Assembly (NCBI GenBank): GCA_037501455.1
Contig: CM074855.1
Coordinates: 56,303,001-56,367,000, forward strand
Direction: 5' to 3'
DNA from: Lantana camara
Taxonomy: Eukaryota > Streptophyta > Magnoliopsida > Lamiales > Verbenaceae
DNA length: 64,000 nt
Part shown: piece by piece, positions 1 to 12,564 of the stretch
Layout of the letters: each line of letters begins with the position of its first letter
Position numbering within the stretch: position 1 is the stretch's first letter
Program-made: the position numbers and the translations under genes
Notes under the pieces: generated by a model
Seen by the model: the letters and a program-made list of their open reading frames with translations, nothing else
Databases searched by the model: none
What the model was told of the DNA's origin: nothing

Positions 1-3000
1 CGAATAATGAAGAACGAGAGGGTCATTATTTCTGAAGTATCAGTTCGTAAAATTGATGTACTGAAAACAGAAATTGAAGTATTGTTGCATTTAACATAGA
101 GTTTGAATATTCGAAAATAAGATGTTCCAACACAATACGATTATTGAAGCCTTAAATTGAGATACAGTGAAACCTAGGTGTCTATTCGTAAAGGGCAAAG
201 TTTGATTATCCGATAACAAGGTGTTCATCGGATATTTCGAAACAACGAGTGTCATCGCTTCAAAAGTAATAATTCGTAAAATTGGGATATATATATGCAT
301 AGTAAGGAGAAATAACTTAAAAACATTTCATAAAGATGAAATCTCTACATATATTGCTAGAAACACTTGTAATTACGAGAAAGTGATTAAATATTTCGGG
401 AAAACACAAGTTCAAATTTGATCCCAACATAATATTACAGTGTATTAAATCATAAATCGAATAATGAAGAACGAGAGGGTCATTATTTCTGAATTATCAG
501 TTCGTAAAATTGATGTACTGAAAACATAAATTGAAGTATTGTTGCATTTAACATAGAGTTTGAATATTCGAAAATAAGGTGTTCCAACACAATACGATTA
601 TTGGAGCATTAAATTGAGATTCAGTGAAACCTAGGTGTCTATTCGTAAAGGGCGAAGTATGATTATCCGATAACAAGGTGTTCATCGGATATTTTGAAAT
701 AACGAGTGTCATTGCTACAAAAGTATTAATTCGTAAAATTGGGATATGTATATGCATAATAAGGAGAAATAACTTAAAAACATTTCATAAAGATGAAATG
801 TCTACATATATTGTTAGAAACACTTGTAATTACAAGAAAGTGATTAAATATATAGGGAAAACACAAGTTCAAATTTGATCCCAACATAATATTACAGTGT
901 ATTAAATCATAAATCGAATAACGAAGAACGAGAGCGTCATTATTTATGAAGTACCAGTTCGTAAAATTGAAGTACTGAAAACAAAAATTGAAGTATTGTT
1001 GCATTTAACATAGATTATGAATATTCGAAAATAAGGTGTTCCAACACAATACGATTATTGGAGCCTTAAATTGAGATTCAGTGAAACCTAGGTGTCTATT
1101 CGTAAAGGGCGAAGTATGATTATCCGATAACAAGGTGTTCATCGGATGTTTCGAAACAACGAGTGTCATCGCTTCAAAAGTATTAATTCGTAAAATTGGG
1201 ATATATAAATGCATAGGAAGGAGAAATAACTTAAAAACATTTCATAAAGATGAAATCTCTACATATATTGTTAGAAACACTTGTAATTACGAGAAAGTGA
1301 TTAAATATTTCGGGAAAACACAAGTTCAAATTTGATCCCAACTTAATATTACAATGTATTAAATCATAAGTCGAATAATGAAGAACGAGAGGGTCATTAT
1401 TTCTGAAGTATCAGTTCGTAAAATTGATGTACTGAAAACAGAAATTGAAGTATTGTTGCATTTAACATAGAGTTTGAATATTCGAAAATAAGTTGTTCCA
1501 ACACAATACGATTATTGAAGCCTTAAATTGAGATACAGTGAAACCTAGGTGTCTATTCGTAAAGGGCAAAGTTTGATTATCCGATAACAAGGTGTTCATC
1601 GGATATTTCGAAACAACGAGTGTCATCGCTTCAAAAGTAATAATTCGTAAAATTGGGATATATATATGCATAGTAAGGAGAAATAACTTAAAAACATTTC
1701 ATAAAGATGAAATCTCTACATATATTGTTAGAAACACTTGTAATTACGAGAAAGTGATTAAATATTTCGGGAAAACATAAGTTCAAATTTGATCCCAACA
1801 TAATATTACAATGTATTAAATCATAAATCGAATAATGAAGAACGAGAGGGTCATTATTTCTGAATTATCAGTTCGTAAAATTGATGTACTGAAAACATAA
1901 ATTGAAGTATTGTTGCATTTAACATAGAGTTTGAATATTCGAAAATAAGGTGTTCCAACACAATACGATTATTGGAGCATTAAATTGAGATTCAGTGAAA
2001 CCTAGGTGTCTATTCGTAAAGGGCGAAGTATGATTATCCGATAACAAGGTGTTCATCGGATATTTTGAAATAACGAGTGTCATTGCTACAAAAGTATTAA
2101 TTCGTAAAATTGGGATATGTATATGCATAATAAGGAGAAATAACTTAAAAACATTTCATAAAGATGAAATCTCTACATATATTGTTAGAAACACTTGTAA
2201 TTACAAGAAAGTGATTAAATATTTAGGGAAAACACAAGTTCAAATTTGATCCCAACATAATATTACAATGTATTAAATCATAAATCGAATAACGAAGAAC
2301 GAGAGCGTCATTATTTATGAAGTACCAGTTCGTAAAATTGAAGTACTGAAAACAAAAATTGAAGTATTGTTGCATTTAACATAGATTATGAATATTCGAA
2401 AATAAGGTGCTCCAACACAATACGATTATTGGAGCCTTAAATTGAGATTCAGTGAAACCTAGGTGTCTATTCGTAAAGGGCGAAGTATGATTATCCGATA
2501 ACAATGTGTTCATCCGATATTTCGAAACAACGAGTGTCATCGCTTCAAAAGTATTAATTCGTAAAATTGGGATATATAAATGCATAGGAAGGAGAAATAA
2601 CTTAAAAAATATTCCATAAAGATGAAATCTCTACATATATTGTTAGAAACACTTGTAATTACGAGAAAGTGATTAAATATTTCGGGAAAACATAAGTTCA
2701 AATTTGATCCCAACTTAATATTACAATGTATTAAATCATAAGTCGAATAATGAAGAACGAGAGGGTCATTATTTCTGAAATATCACTTCGTAAAATTGAT
2801 GTACTGAAAACAGAAATTGAAGTATTGTTGCATTTAACATAGAGTTTGAATATTCGAAAATAAGATGTTCCAACACAATACGATTATTGAAGCCTTAAAT
2901 TGAGATACAGTGAAACCTAGGTGTCTATTCGTAAAGGGCAAAGTTTGATTATCCGATAACAAGGTGTTCATCGGATATTTCAAAACAACGAGTGTCATCG

Positions 3001-6000
3001 CTTCAAAAGTAATAATTCGTAAAATTGGGATATATATATGCATAGTAAGAAGAAATAACTTAAAAACATTTCATAAAGATGAAATCTCTACATATATTGT
3101 TAGAAACACTTGTAATTACGAGAAAGTGATTAAATATTTCGGGAAAACATAAGTTCAAATTTGATCCCAACTTAATATTACAATGTATTAAATCATAAAT
3201 CGAATAATGAAGAACGAGAGGGTCATTATTTCTGAATTATCAGTTCGTAAAATTGATGTACTGAAAACATAAATTGAAGTATTGTTGCATTTAACATAGA
3301 GTTTGAATATTCGAAAATAAGGTGTTCCAACACAATACGATTATTGGAGCATTAAATTGAGATTCAGTGAAACCTAGGTGTCTATTCGTAAAGGGCGAAG
3401 TATGATTATCCGATAACAAGGTGTTCATCGGATATTTTGAAATAACGAGTGTCATTGCTACAAAAGTATTAATTCGTAAAATTGGGATATGTATATGCAT
3501 AATAAGGAGAAATAACTTAAAAACATTTCATAAAGATGAAATCTCTACATATATTGTTAGAAACACTTGTAATTACAAGAAAGTGATTAAATATTTAGGG
3601 AAAACACAAGTTCAAATTTGATCCCAACATAATATTACAATGTATTAAATCATAAATCGAATAACGAAGAACGAGAGCGTCATTATTTATGAAGTACCAG
3701 TTCGTAAAATTGAAGTACTGAAAACAAAAATTGAAGTATTGTTGCATTTAACATAGATTATGAATATTCGAAAATAAGGTGTTCCAACACAATACGATTA
3801 TTGGAGCCTTAAATTGAGATTCAGTGAAACCTAGGTGTCTATTCGTAAAGGGCGAAGTATGATTATCCGATAACAAGGTGTTCATCGGATGTTTCGAAAC
3901 AACGAGTGTCATCGCTTCAAAAGTATTAATTCGTAAAATTGGGATATATAAATGCATAGGAAGGAGAAATAACTTAAAAACATTTCATAAAGATGAAATC
4001 TCTACATATATTGTTAGAAACACTTGTAATTACGAGAAAGTGATTAAATATTTCGGGAAAACACAAGTTCAAATTTGATCCCAACTTAATATTACAATGT
4101 ATTAAATCATAAGTCGAATAATGAAGAACGAGAGGGTCATTATTTCTGAAGTATAAGTTCGTAAAATTGATGTACTGAAAACAGAAATTGAAGTATTGTT
4201 TCATTTAACATAGAGTTTGAATATTCGAAAATAAGGTGTTCCAACACAATACGATTATTGGAGCCTTAAATTGAGATACAGTGAAACCTAGGTGTCTATT
4301 CGTAAAGGGCAAAGTTTGATTATCCGATAACAAGGTGTTCATCGGATATTTCGAAACAACGAGTGTCATCGCTTCAAAAGTAATAATTCGTAAAATTGGG
4401 ATATATATATGCATAGTAAGGAGAAATAACTTAAAAACATTTCATAAAGATGAAATCTCTACATATATTGTTAGAAACACTTGTAATTACGAGAAAGTGA
4501 TTAAATATTTCGGGAAAACATAAGTTCAAATTTGATCCCAACTTAATATTACAATGTATTAAATCATAAATCGAAAAATGAAGAACGAGAGGGTCATTAT
4601 TTCTGAATTATCAGTTCGTAAAATTGATGTACTGAAAACATAAATTGAAGTATTGTTGCATTTAACATAGAGTTTGAATATTCGAAAATAAGGTGTTCCA
4701 ACACAATACGATTATTGGAGCATTAAATTGAGATTCAGTGAAACCTAGGTGTCTATTCGTAAAGGGCGAAGTATGATTATCCGATTACAAGGTGTTCATC
4801 GGATATTTCGAAATAACGAGTTTCATTGCTTCAAAAGTATTAGTTCGTAAAATTGGGATATGTATATGCATAATAAGGAGAGATAACTTAAAAACATTTC
4901 ATAAACATGAAATATCTACATATATTGTTAGAAACACTTGTAATTACGAGAAAGTGATTAAATATTTAGGGAAAACACAAGTTCAAATTTGATCCCAACA
5001 TAATATTACAATGTATTAAATCATAAATCGAATAACGAAGAACGAGAGCGTCATTATTTATGAAGTACCAGTTCGTAAAATTGAAGTACTGAAAACAAAA
5101 ATTGAACTATTGTTGCATTTAATATAGATTATGAATATTCGAAAATAAGGTGTTCCAACACAATACGATTATTGGAGCCTTAAATTGAGATTCAGTGAAA
5201 CCTAGGTGTCTATTCGTAAAGGGCGAAGTATGATTATCCAATAACAAGGTGTTCATCGGATATTTCGAAACAACGAGTGTCATCGCTTCAAAAGTATTAA
5301 TTCCTAAAATTGGGATATATAAATGCATAGGAAGGAGAAATAACTTAAAAACATTTCATAAAGACGAAATCTCTACATATATTGTTAGAAACACTTGTAA
5401 TTACGAGAAAGTGATTAAATATTTCGGGAAAACATAAGTTCAAATTTGATCCCAACTTAATATTACAATGTATTAAATCATAAGTCGAATAATGAAGAAC
5501 GAGAGGGTCATTATTTCTGAAGTATCAGTTCGTAAAATTGATGTACTGAAAACAGAAATTGAAGTATTGTTTCATTTAACATAGAGTTTGAATATTCGAA
5601 AATAAGGTGTTCCAACACAATACGATTATTGGAGCCTTAAATTGAGATACAGTGAAACCTAGGTGTCTATTCGTAAAGGGCAAAGTTTGATTATCCGATA
5701 ACAAGGTGTTCATCGGATATTTCGAAACAACGAGTGTCATCGCTTCAAAAGTAATAATTCGTAAAATTGGGATATATATATGCATAGTAAGGAGAAATAA
5801 CTTAAAAACATTTCATAAAGATGAAATCTCTACATATATTGTTAGAAACACTTGTAATTACGAGAAAGTGATTAAATATTTCGGGAAAACATAAGTTCAA
5901 ATTTGATCCCAACTTAATATTACAATGTATTAAATCATAAATCGAATAATGAAGAACGAGAGGGTCATTATTTCTGAATTATCAGTTCGTAAAATTGATG

Positions 6001-7067
6001 TACTGAAAACATAAATTGAAGTATTGTTGCATTTAACATAGAGTTTGAATATTCGAAAATAAGGTGTTCCAACACAATACGATTATTGGAGCATTAAATT
6101 GAGATTCAGTGAAACCTAGGTGTTTATTCGTAAAGGGCGAAGTATGATTATCCGATTACAAGGTGTTCATCGGATATTTCGAAATAACGAGTTTCATTGC
6201 TTCAAAAGTATTAGTTCGTAAAATTGGGATATGTATATGCATAATAAGGAGAGATAACTTAAAAACATTTCATAAAGATGAAATATCTACATATATTGTT
6301 AGAAACACTTGTAATTACGAGAAAGTGATTAAATATTTAGGGAAAACACAAGTTCAAATTTGATCCCAACATAATATTACAATGTATTAAATAATAAATC
6401 GAATAACGAAGAACGAGAGCGTCATTATTTCTGAAGTATCAGTTCATAAAATTGAAGTACCGAAAACATAAATTGAAATATTGTTGCATTTAACATAGAG
6501 TATGAATATTTGAAAATAAGGTGTTCCAACACAATACGATTATTGGAGCATTAAATTGAGATTCAGTCAAACCTAGGTGTCTATTCGTAAAGGGCGAAGT
6601 ATGATTATCCGACAAGGTGTTCATCGGATATTTCGAAACAACGAGTGTCATAGCTTCAAAAGTATTAATTCGTAAAATTGGGATATGTATATGCATAATA
6701 AGGAGAAATAACTTAAAAACATTTCATAAAGATGAAATCTCTACATATATTGTTAGAAACACTTGTAATTACGAGAAATTGATTAAATATTTAGGGAAAA
6801 CACAAGTTCAAATTTGATCCCAACATAATATTACAATGTCTTAAATCGTAAATCGAATAACGAAGAACGAGAGCGTCATTATTTCTGAAGTATCAGTTCG
6901 TAAAATTGAAGTACTGAAAACAGAAATTGAAGTATTGTTGCATTTAACATAGAGTATGAATATTCGAAAATAAGGTGTTCCAACACAATACGATTATTGG
7001 AGCATTAAATTGAGATTCAGTGAAACCTAGGTGTCCATTCATAAAGGGCGAAGTGTGATTATCCGAT
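1..7067. repeat. 457-bp tandem satellite array, trimeric higher-order repeat
   Basis: The same AT-rich unit recurs every 457 bp (starts at about 1, 458, 915, 1372 and onward), giving about 15 monomers; the left end is outside the window. Diagnostic variants recur every third monomer (about 1371 bp). For example, the monomers covering 91, 1462, 2834, 4205 and 5576 share one variant set, those covering 548, 1919 and 3291 a second, and those covering 1005, 2376, 3748 and 5119 a third. That is a three-monomer higher-order repeat. Within one monomer the stretch at 22-55 resembles 251-284, an offset of 229 bp, so the unit may descend from a dimer of about 228 bp. Satellites of this kind form centromeric, pericentromeric or subtelomeric heterochromatin; the sequence alone does not say which. 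Short ORFs repeat on both strands only because the monomers are alike. Confidence 0.96.
6385..7067. repeat. Divergent edge monomers of the satellite array
   Basis: The last complete monomer and the truncated one after it do not follow the three-variant order seen to the left. The monomer around 6490 combines features of two variant types and has a 4-bp deletion near 6611. The final monomer stops at 7067, where the copia LTR begins. Edges of satellite arrays often diverge because they are homogenised less; here the true edge is hidden by the insertion. Confidence 0.7.
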
Positions 7068-7435
7068 TGTTGGAAAACACTAATCAGAAAGCAGCGGAAA
7101 TTTAAAATTTTTCCAACAAAAGGATCCAGGAGTCGCAATCGTGTAACCAAATTCGTAGGGATTAGAAACTTACTTTCTTAATTGTCTTTCTTGAAACGTT
7201 TCAAGCCACCCAAGAACGCTCTTCTCGCGGCTTGATCCCCTCTCCTTGGTAAAGCTCGAATCTTCAAACTTCTAACTTGAAGCTCTCTAGAGATAGTCCA
7301 CCAACTTGACTACAATCTAACTAGTAAGCATGCTAGTTCTCTAGTTAGTGTTTAGGCTTAACCTACGGTTTTGTTTATCTTGGAGAAAGGATGGTGTTCA
7401 ACACATGAACCAAAAGAATTGCCAATTAGCTCTAA

Positions 7436-7463
7436 GGGGAGCTCGAGCTCCCCTATTTATAAT
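7436..7463 (-). promoter_or_regulatory. Predicted Copia-1 core promoter (TATA box and palindrome)
   Basis: In element orientation a TATA-like TTATAAATA at about 7454-7463 is followed at once by the perfect 18-bp palindrome GGGGAGCTCGAGCTCCCC (7436-7453). The same pair occurs in both Copia-2 LTRs. Transcription would be expected to start about 30 bp past the TATA box, close to the palindrome. This is a prediction from position and sequence. Confidence 0.6.
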
Positions 7464-7805
7464 AAGGGAGTGACCGAAAATCCCTAGTCCTTATGGGCTA
7501 AGGATTTTGGTCCCTCTCTCCTATTACTTGATCATCAAGTAATTTTGACTTTGACTTTGAATTCAAATTCAAATCAACTTTCAAGAGAGCTAAAATATCC
7601 AAACTATTTTTGGATAATTTTATACTTTATTTATTTAAAATAAATAACTTATTTTTATCTAATCAATTAATTCATAATTAATTAACTAGATTATTTTTCT
7701 CCAAAATAAGACTTTCTTTTTAATTCAAAATTAAACCAAAGTCTATTAAATAATTAACACATTTAATTATTTAATATATATATATATATACAATATATAT
7801 ATTTA

Positions 7806-7873
7806 CACGTGTGGGACACGGGTCACAAGGACACGTGTCATTCACGTGACCCACACGTGTGGCTTCACACGTG
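7806..7873 (-). promoter_or_regulatory. CACGTG (G-box) cluster in Copia-1 LTR
   Basis: Five CACGTG cores lie at 7806, 7832, 7843, 7854 and 7868, with a decayed sixth (GACACGGG) near 7815. CACGTG is the plant G-box bound by bZIP and bHLH factors. The cluster lies about 350 bp upstream of the predicted TATA box in element orientation, and the Copia-2 LTRs have six cores at the matching place. Confidence 0.6.
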
Positions 7874-9022
7874 TGGAACCCTCTTGGCTTGATTAACTCG
7901 TTTAATCATTTTAAAGCCTCAAATCATGTAACCAAGTTGTTGTGTGTGACCCTCTAGGTTCTCAATTCAATTACCAGTGACCCCAATTAATTAATTCACT
8001 AATTAATTAATCGGTCCACAGATTAAACCACCATAGTCTAGCAACAGGTGTTTAACCCCTAGCTGAATTGGAATGTTTTGATTCGATAGAACCTTTAAGT
8101 CATTGATTCATGTGAGATACAATCCTCCTACTTACTATCTCTCAACCAAGATCTAGGGTAAGGGAATAATTAGAACCCTAATAATTTGGTCTTAAAGCTA
8201 AGTGCATTTCATATCCATTTGATCTCAATCCAAGAAACCCTTTTCTTGATGTCTTGATCTACTGCCTTGGCCAAGGATTCCATATGGCATATGAATAACT
8301 TACACAATAAGAGATCACCTTGCAAATGCAAGTGTAGGTCCTTTCTTGATTCTCATTCACTTTCATGAATCACTTGTGCAGCCCCAGCATAAGCCTTGAA
8401 TCAGTTGTCTAAGGCGACACCCTTTAAAGCTTATACCTAAGACTACAGAGTTAACTCATAAAGTGACAAGGAACCTCAAGTCTTAAGGATCAATTAATCA
8501 CATCAATGACTCGTGAGATATTTCCTAATCTGGAAGTTTCTATTTCCTGAAATAGAAACTTCCTTTCCCATTTGGGAATGTTCTCACACGGGGCACCTCA
8601 GTGAACTTACTTATTGAAGTAAGCACCCTCATGTATCACGCACGTATCAACTATACACTTTGCACCTCCATGAAACAAGGTGGTCCTTCTTAAGGGAGTG
8701 ATCCCACAAGCAAGCCTTAGAGGAGTCAGGTTGACACTCCCACTGTCGGTAGGACTCATCGGCTTGGAGTATTTTACTAATCATGACTTATGTGATATAG
8801 GGCTCGTTTCTTGAACCATTTCACCTAAATGGTAGAGTCCTAAAGTCATCAGGATTAGGGGAGTTCTCATACATGCACAACTAAAGTAAACACATACCAA
8901 ACAAGAGCATATAAAGAAGTGTTGCCTCAATTCGTTATTTCATTCAAAGATTGTCTGTGATTACAATAAGGAAAAGCACAAAGCGGATATATAATCGGCT
9001 TTCTAGGGCACTATTCCTAACA

Positions 9023-9036
9023 ATCTCCCACTTGCC
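9023..9036 (-). other. Copia-1 polypurine tract
   Basis: The sequence directly inside the 3' LTR reads GGCAAGTGGGAGAT on the minus strand. This is the expected site of the RNase H-resistant plus-strand primer. Copia-2 has the same sequence. Confidence 0.85.
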
Positions 9037-9038
9037 CG

Positions 9039-9133
9039 TCAAAGCCATTCTAAAGCTACTCTAAGTCCCATCTTCTGAAGATGACCTTGGAAAGCTTCTC
9101 GACTAAGGGGTTTAGTAAGTGGATCTGCCACGT
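9039..9133 (-). pseudogene. Copia-1 pol, C-terminal end of RNase H region
   Basis: This is the last 30 or so codons of the copia polyprotein, ending at a TGA (9039-9041) 16 bp inside the LTR, as in Copia-2. It is cut off from the rest of the RNase H domain by the solo LTR at 9134-12564. The five bases CACGT (9129-9133) are repeated at 12565-12569 as the target duplication of that insertion. Confidence 0.85.
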
Positions 9134-12100
9134 TGTGACGTCCCGTTCGTCCGACCGTACAGGTTCGTGCCACGTGTGAGTTAATCTCCGTAATTTCCTT
9201 TATTTTAATATTTTAATTTGAATATATTTTGAATTATGCTCAATTACTTGAATTAATTGATTTAAATGTTATGTTTATGCCTAAATATTTTTGATATTTT
9301 AATTCTAGCAATATTTGAATTTTTATGGCATGTATTTAATTTCCTAGCATGTTAATTCTTGAATTTAATTGAATTATATGATTTTTGGACTTACTTGCAT
9401 GATATTTAAAAAAATTGTGGACTTAATTGAACTTTGGTTTTGGACCTAATTGTAACTTTTTGTAAGTTTTGGACTCAATTCGAAATTGAGCCCTTTTTGT
9501 ACACTTGTGTACGTTTTAATTCTTATCTTGAGCTACGGAACTCGGATTCGAGTCCCGTTTGTGGCGTTCTACTCCTTTCGACGATCCAGACGCAATGGAA
9601 TTAATCTCGTAATTTTTCGGTGCCGTTTGAACCCCCGACGAAGCCATTTTCAGTCCTGCTTGAACTTAACTCTAAAGTTGGCCCCACTTTGACCTTAAGA
9701 TCTGAACCTAAGCCAAATATCTACCATTTTGTACTCTTTTTTTTCCTTTTCATCGAGACACAGCAGTATAGAAGCAAGTAAGAGAATTGATTACTATTCA
9801 TCATCTTCTTCATCAAATTGCTCAAGATTGTCTTGTTTTCCTTGTCTCTCAACGATCAGAGGTAAGATCTATATTCCTTGTGATTTATACTTCATTATAT
9901 GCTCCTTTTTGTCTCTTGAATTTAAGGTTTCAAGCATGAAGTGGTTAGATGGAGGAATAGTTAGGTTTTCATTCAAAATTTTGAACCCAAGCTCTCATCA
10001 ATTTATTTTGATTTCTAAGCTAGAGAGTGAGTTTATTTATGTCATTATCTCCTGTTTCTTTGCATTAAATCCTTGGTTGTTGAGTATATTAACTTCTACC
10101 TTTAATACACTTGAGTTTTGGATAAAAAATTTGGGGATTTTTGGGCCAAAAACTGGACTGCTGTCAGCTTGCTTCTAACGTGACTGCTGCTGCGTTTTTG
10201 TGAGTTCTACTTGGAATTTATGCTTGGAAATGGCCTGAAAATGATGGTTTATTGGCTTTCCCTGTTGTGCTGCGTTATTGCCCTGTTTTTCTCTTCATTT
10301 CAGCTGCATTTTGGGTGATTTTCATGCATAATAAACTGCTGTCATGGCCGAATTGAACTGCTGTCAATTACTGCGTTTGAGCTGCTGTTCCTTGCGCATT
10401 TTTGGACTGATTTATGCATGATTATGGACTGAATATCTTGTTTAATTGCTGCCTTGCTGAACGTTGTTGTTGCCCTGTTTTTTTTCCTCCACGAAACTGA
10501 TTTGTTGTTGCTGCTTGTTGTATGACTTTTGTGCATGAGTTTACTTTGTTATTTGCATATAGACTAATTATTATATATATGATATTAACCATGCATGCAT
10601 GAGTGTTACGTGTAGTCTAGTATATATATGTGTTGTACATTAATATGTTAATGCTATATGTATGTTATATGTTTATATATTTGGTATAAGTGCATGCATG
10701 AGGATATGTGTGTGTACGTGACAGTGTATATATATATAGTAGTATGTTAATGTTTTATATATTATATGTTAATGATATAGGTATACTACTGTATATATAT
10801 ATGTATTGTATAGTGAATTAATATGTGAATGCTAGATGTATATTATTATATATATGTAATATGTTAGTAGTGTGTAGTTATTATGAGTAAATATGTACGT
10901 ATATATATTATATATATCTATAATATTAATATCTAATGTGTATTATAATAGTATTTTTGTTTATTTAAGTTAATTTAATGAATGAATTTTTGTTAGTTAA
11001 ATTAATTCCATGAATTTTAATTACCTCTAATTTTGGGTCTCATGAATTAATTATTTATAATTCTTGATTTAATTTTATGAATTGTTTTAATATGAATTAT
11101 ACATGTTAGAACTTTGAATGAATTATGTGTTGCATTTTCGCATCTCATACGCATAAGTTACATACATTCGCATCGCCGTGCGTCTATTTGGTACATAATC
11201 GAGTCTAAGTCTCGGGTTTTGTGTTGTTTGTTACAGAGGAAGTTCCCGAGGAGGTTGTTGAGCCCGAGACCTAGTTGTTGGTGGTCGGCACGCACGTGTT
11301 TCTTTTGTTCTTGTGTATAAGGTGAGGTTTAGGTATTTTCTTTTAGATAAATGACCTAAAACCCCTATATGCTCGTATTTCTAAGCCCGCATGCGATTAT
11401 ATATTATATATACATAGATATGTGTTGAATATATATGTTATGATCTTATGAATCACCTTTGGATTTTGAAATTAGTTATATGGGCATATGTAAGCTTGAT
11501 TTTGAAAACCTTATGATATGATATGATAAGTTATAATATGATATGTTAGCGAGTTAAACCATGAAAGATTGGTATATGGATGATATGTTCCGTATGTTTG
11601 GGCCCGGATCTATGAGCGAGGACACCCGGGACGGTATCGGGCCGTCGGGATTATCACTCCTTAGCATAGTTCCATCCGAAGTGTTACGCGCGACCCCTGG
11701 GAGTTTGGGAAGGCGTTCTCTTCGATGCTCGCGGTTTAAAAGCCGGGAAAGACTCGTAGGGGGAGTACTACCCCTCGAGGTTATGTCTATATATGGATAG
11801 TTAGGGTTCACGTGGCCCTTCTATCGTGGAGATTGGGGATTGCATATTTGATTTCGGTTTTTATGATTATGTATTCGAAGTAAGGTTGGAAGCTCGTTAC
11901 TCGCGCAAGCATTATGTTTATGCTTTGGGAAATTATGAATCGGGGACAGTATTTATGATTCGTTTATGATTAAGTATATAAATATGTATTGTTTTTCTTT
12001 AAAAACCTTTTTGGTATGCAAAACCTATTCCCGGTTCATGTTTCCATCTCTTATTTCGTGCTATGCTTTTTATTTATAGTGTGTGGGTGTGCGTTAGCCC

Positions 12101-12564
12101 CCTCACTCAGTCGTTGTACTGACGCCTCCTTTAACTTTTCAGGTTGCTCTTTTGTTTTCGAGCTAGGCAGAGAAGTGCGTCTCACGAGTCACACTTCATT
12201 GTTTAGGTCGAGTTAGGATGTCTCTGGCTGCACGTGCATATATTTTGTCATGCCTTGGGATTTATGTTATTATTTTGAATTATGATCCCAGTTGGATTAT
12301 GAACTCATGGCTTGTATTTACTTGATCTATTCGACTTTTGATGTTGATATTTGATAAGTGCTTCCGCTATTATGCTAATGTGATTCCTTTATTGTTCCTT
12401 TGCGCACTCTGAGTTCGGTTTTAGCTCCGCCTAGCCTAGTGGGTGTGTGTGTCTCCCGTTCGGTATGGTTTGGACTTGGATACGGATTTTTTTTTTTTTC
12501 CATTTCGTATTCGGGTTTGGATCTTAGTGCGGGGGATGTGGTATCCCACGTGCGGGGTGCTACA
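9134..12564 (+). mobile_element. Solo gypsy-type LTR (S1)
   Basis: The 3431-bp block starts TGTGACGTCCCG, ends GGGGTGCTACA and is flanked by the 5-bp direct repeat CACGT (9129-9133 and 12565-12569). The copia coding frame resumes exactly on either side. It contains no primer site, polypurine tract or pol. Its last 150 bp resemble the 3' ends of the Gypsy-B, C, D and E LTRs, including the CTCCGCCTAGC block and GTGCGGGGGATGTGG. Segment 11660-11730 matches, in reverse, a conserved block in the Gypsy-B LTR (54530-54590). A solo LTR left by LTR-LTR recombination is the simplest reading. No gene is seen within it. Confidence 0.9.
12070..12122 (+). promoter_or_regulatory. Predicted TATA box and start-site hairpin in S1
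   Basis: A TATA-like TTATTTATAG at about 12069-12078 is followed by GCGTTAGCCCCCTCACTCAG and a small stem TCAGT (12107-12111) / ACTGA (12118-12122). The Gypsy-B and Gypsy-C LTRs show the same order of TATA box, CCCTCACTCAGTC and hairpin. The transcription start is inferred from spacing only. Confidence 0.5.

Larger units (their letters stand above)
7068..9022 (-). repeat. Copia-1 3' LTR
   Basis: The LTR is 1955 bp long, starts TGTTGG and ends CTAACA on the plus strand, and is the reverse complement of the Copia-2 LTR family. It contains a TATA-like box, a GC-rich palindrome and a CACGTG cluster in the same order as in Copia-2. An AT repeat lies next to the CACGTG cluster. Confidence 0.94.

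Noticed and set aside
230..260. CENP-B box-like word near TTTCGAAACAACGAG
   Set aside because: It lacks the CGGG end required by the consensus, and the match is no better than chance.
1..7067. CRISPR-like regular repeat
   Set aside because: Units are contiguous 457-bp monomers without unique spacers, in a eukaryotic context.
91..7150. Dozens of 60-76 codon ORFs repeated on both strands of the satellite
   Set aside because: They recur only because monomers are nearly identical, occur on both strands in overlap, and are lost in some monomers by ordinary substitutions.
9729..10178. 149-codon Ser-rich ORF
   Set aside because: It lies wholly within the solo LTR, has low complexity and no recognisable domain.
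11554..11811. Overlapping sense and antisense ORFs sharing words with the Gypsy-B LTR ORF at 54418
   Set aside because: Similarity reflects a conserved LTR DNA block, and frames are not preserved between families as a gene would be.
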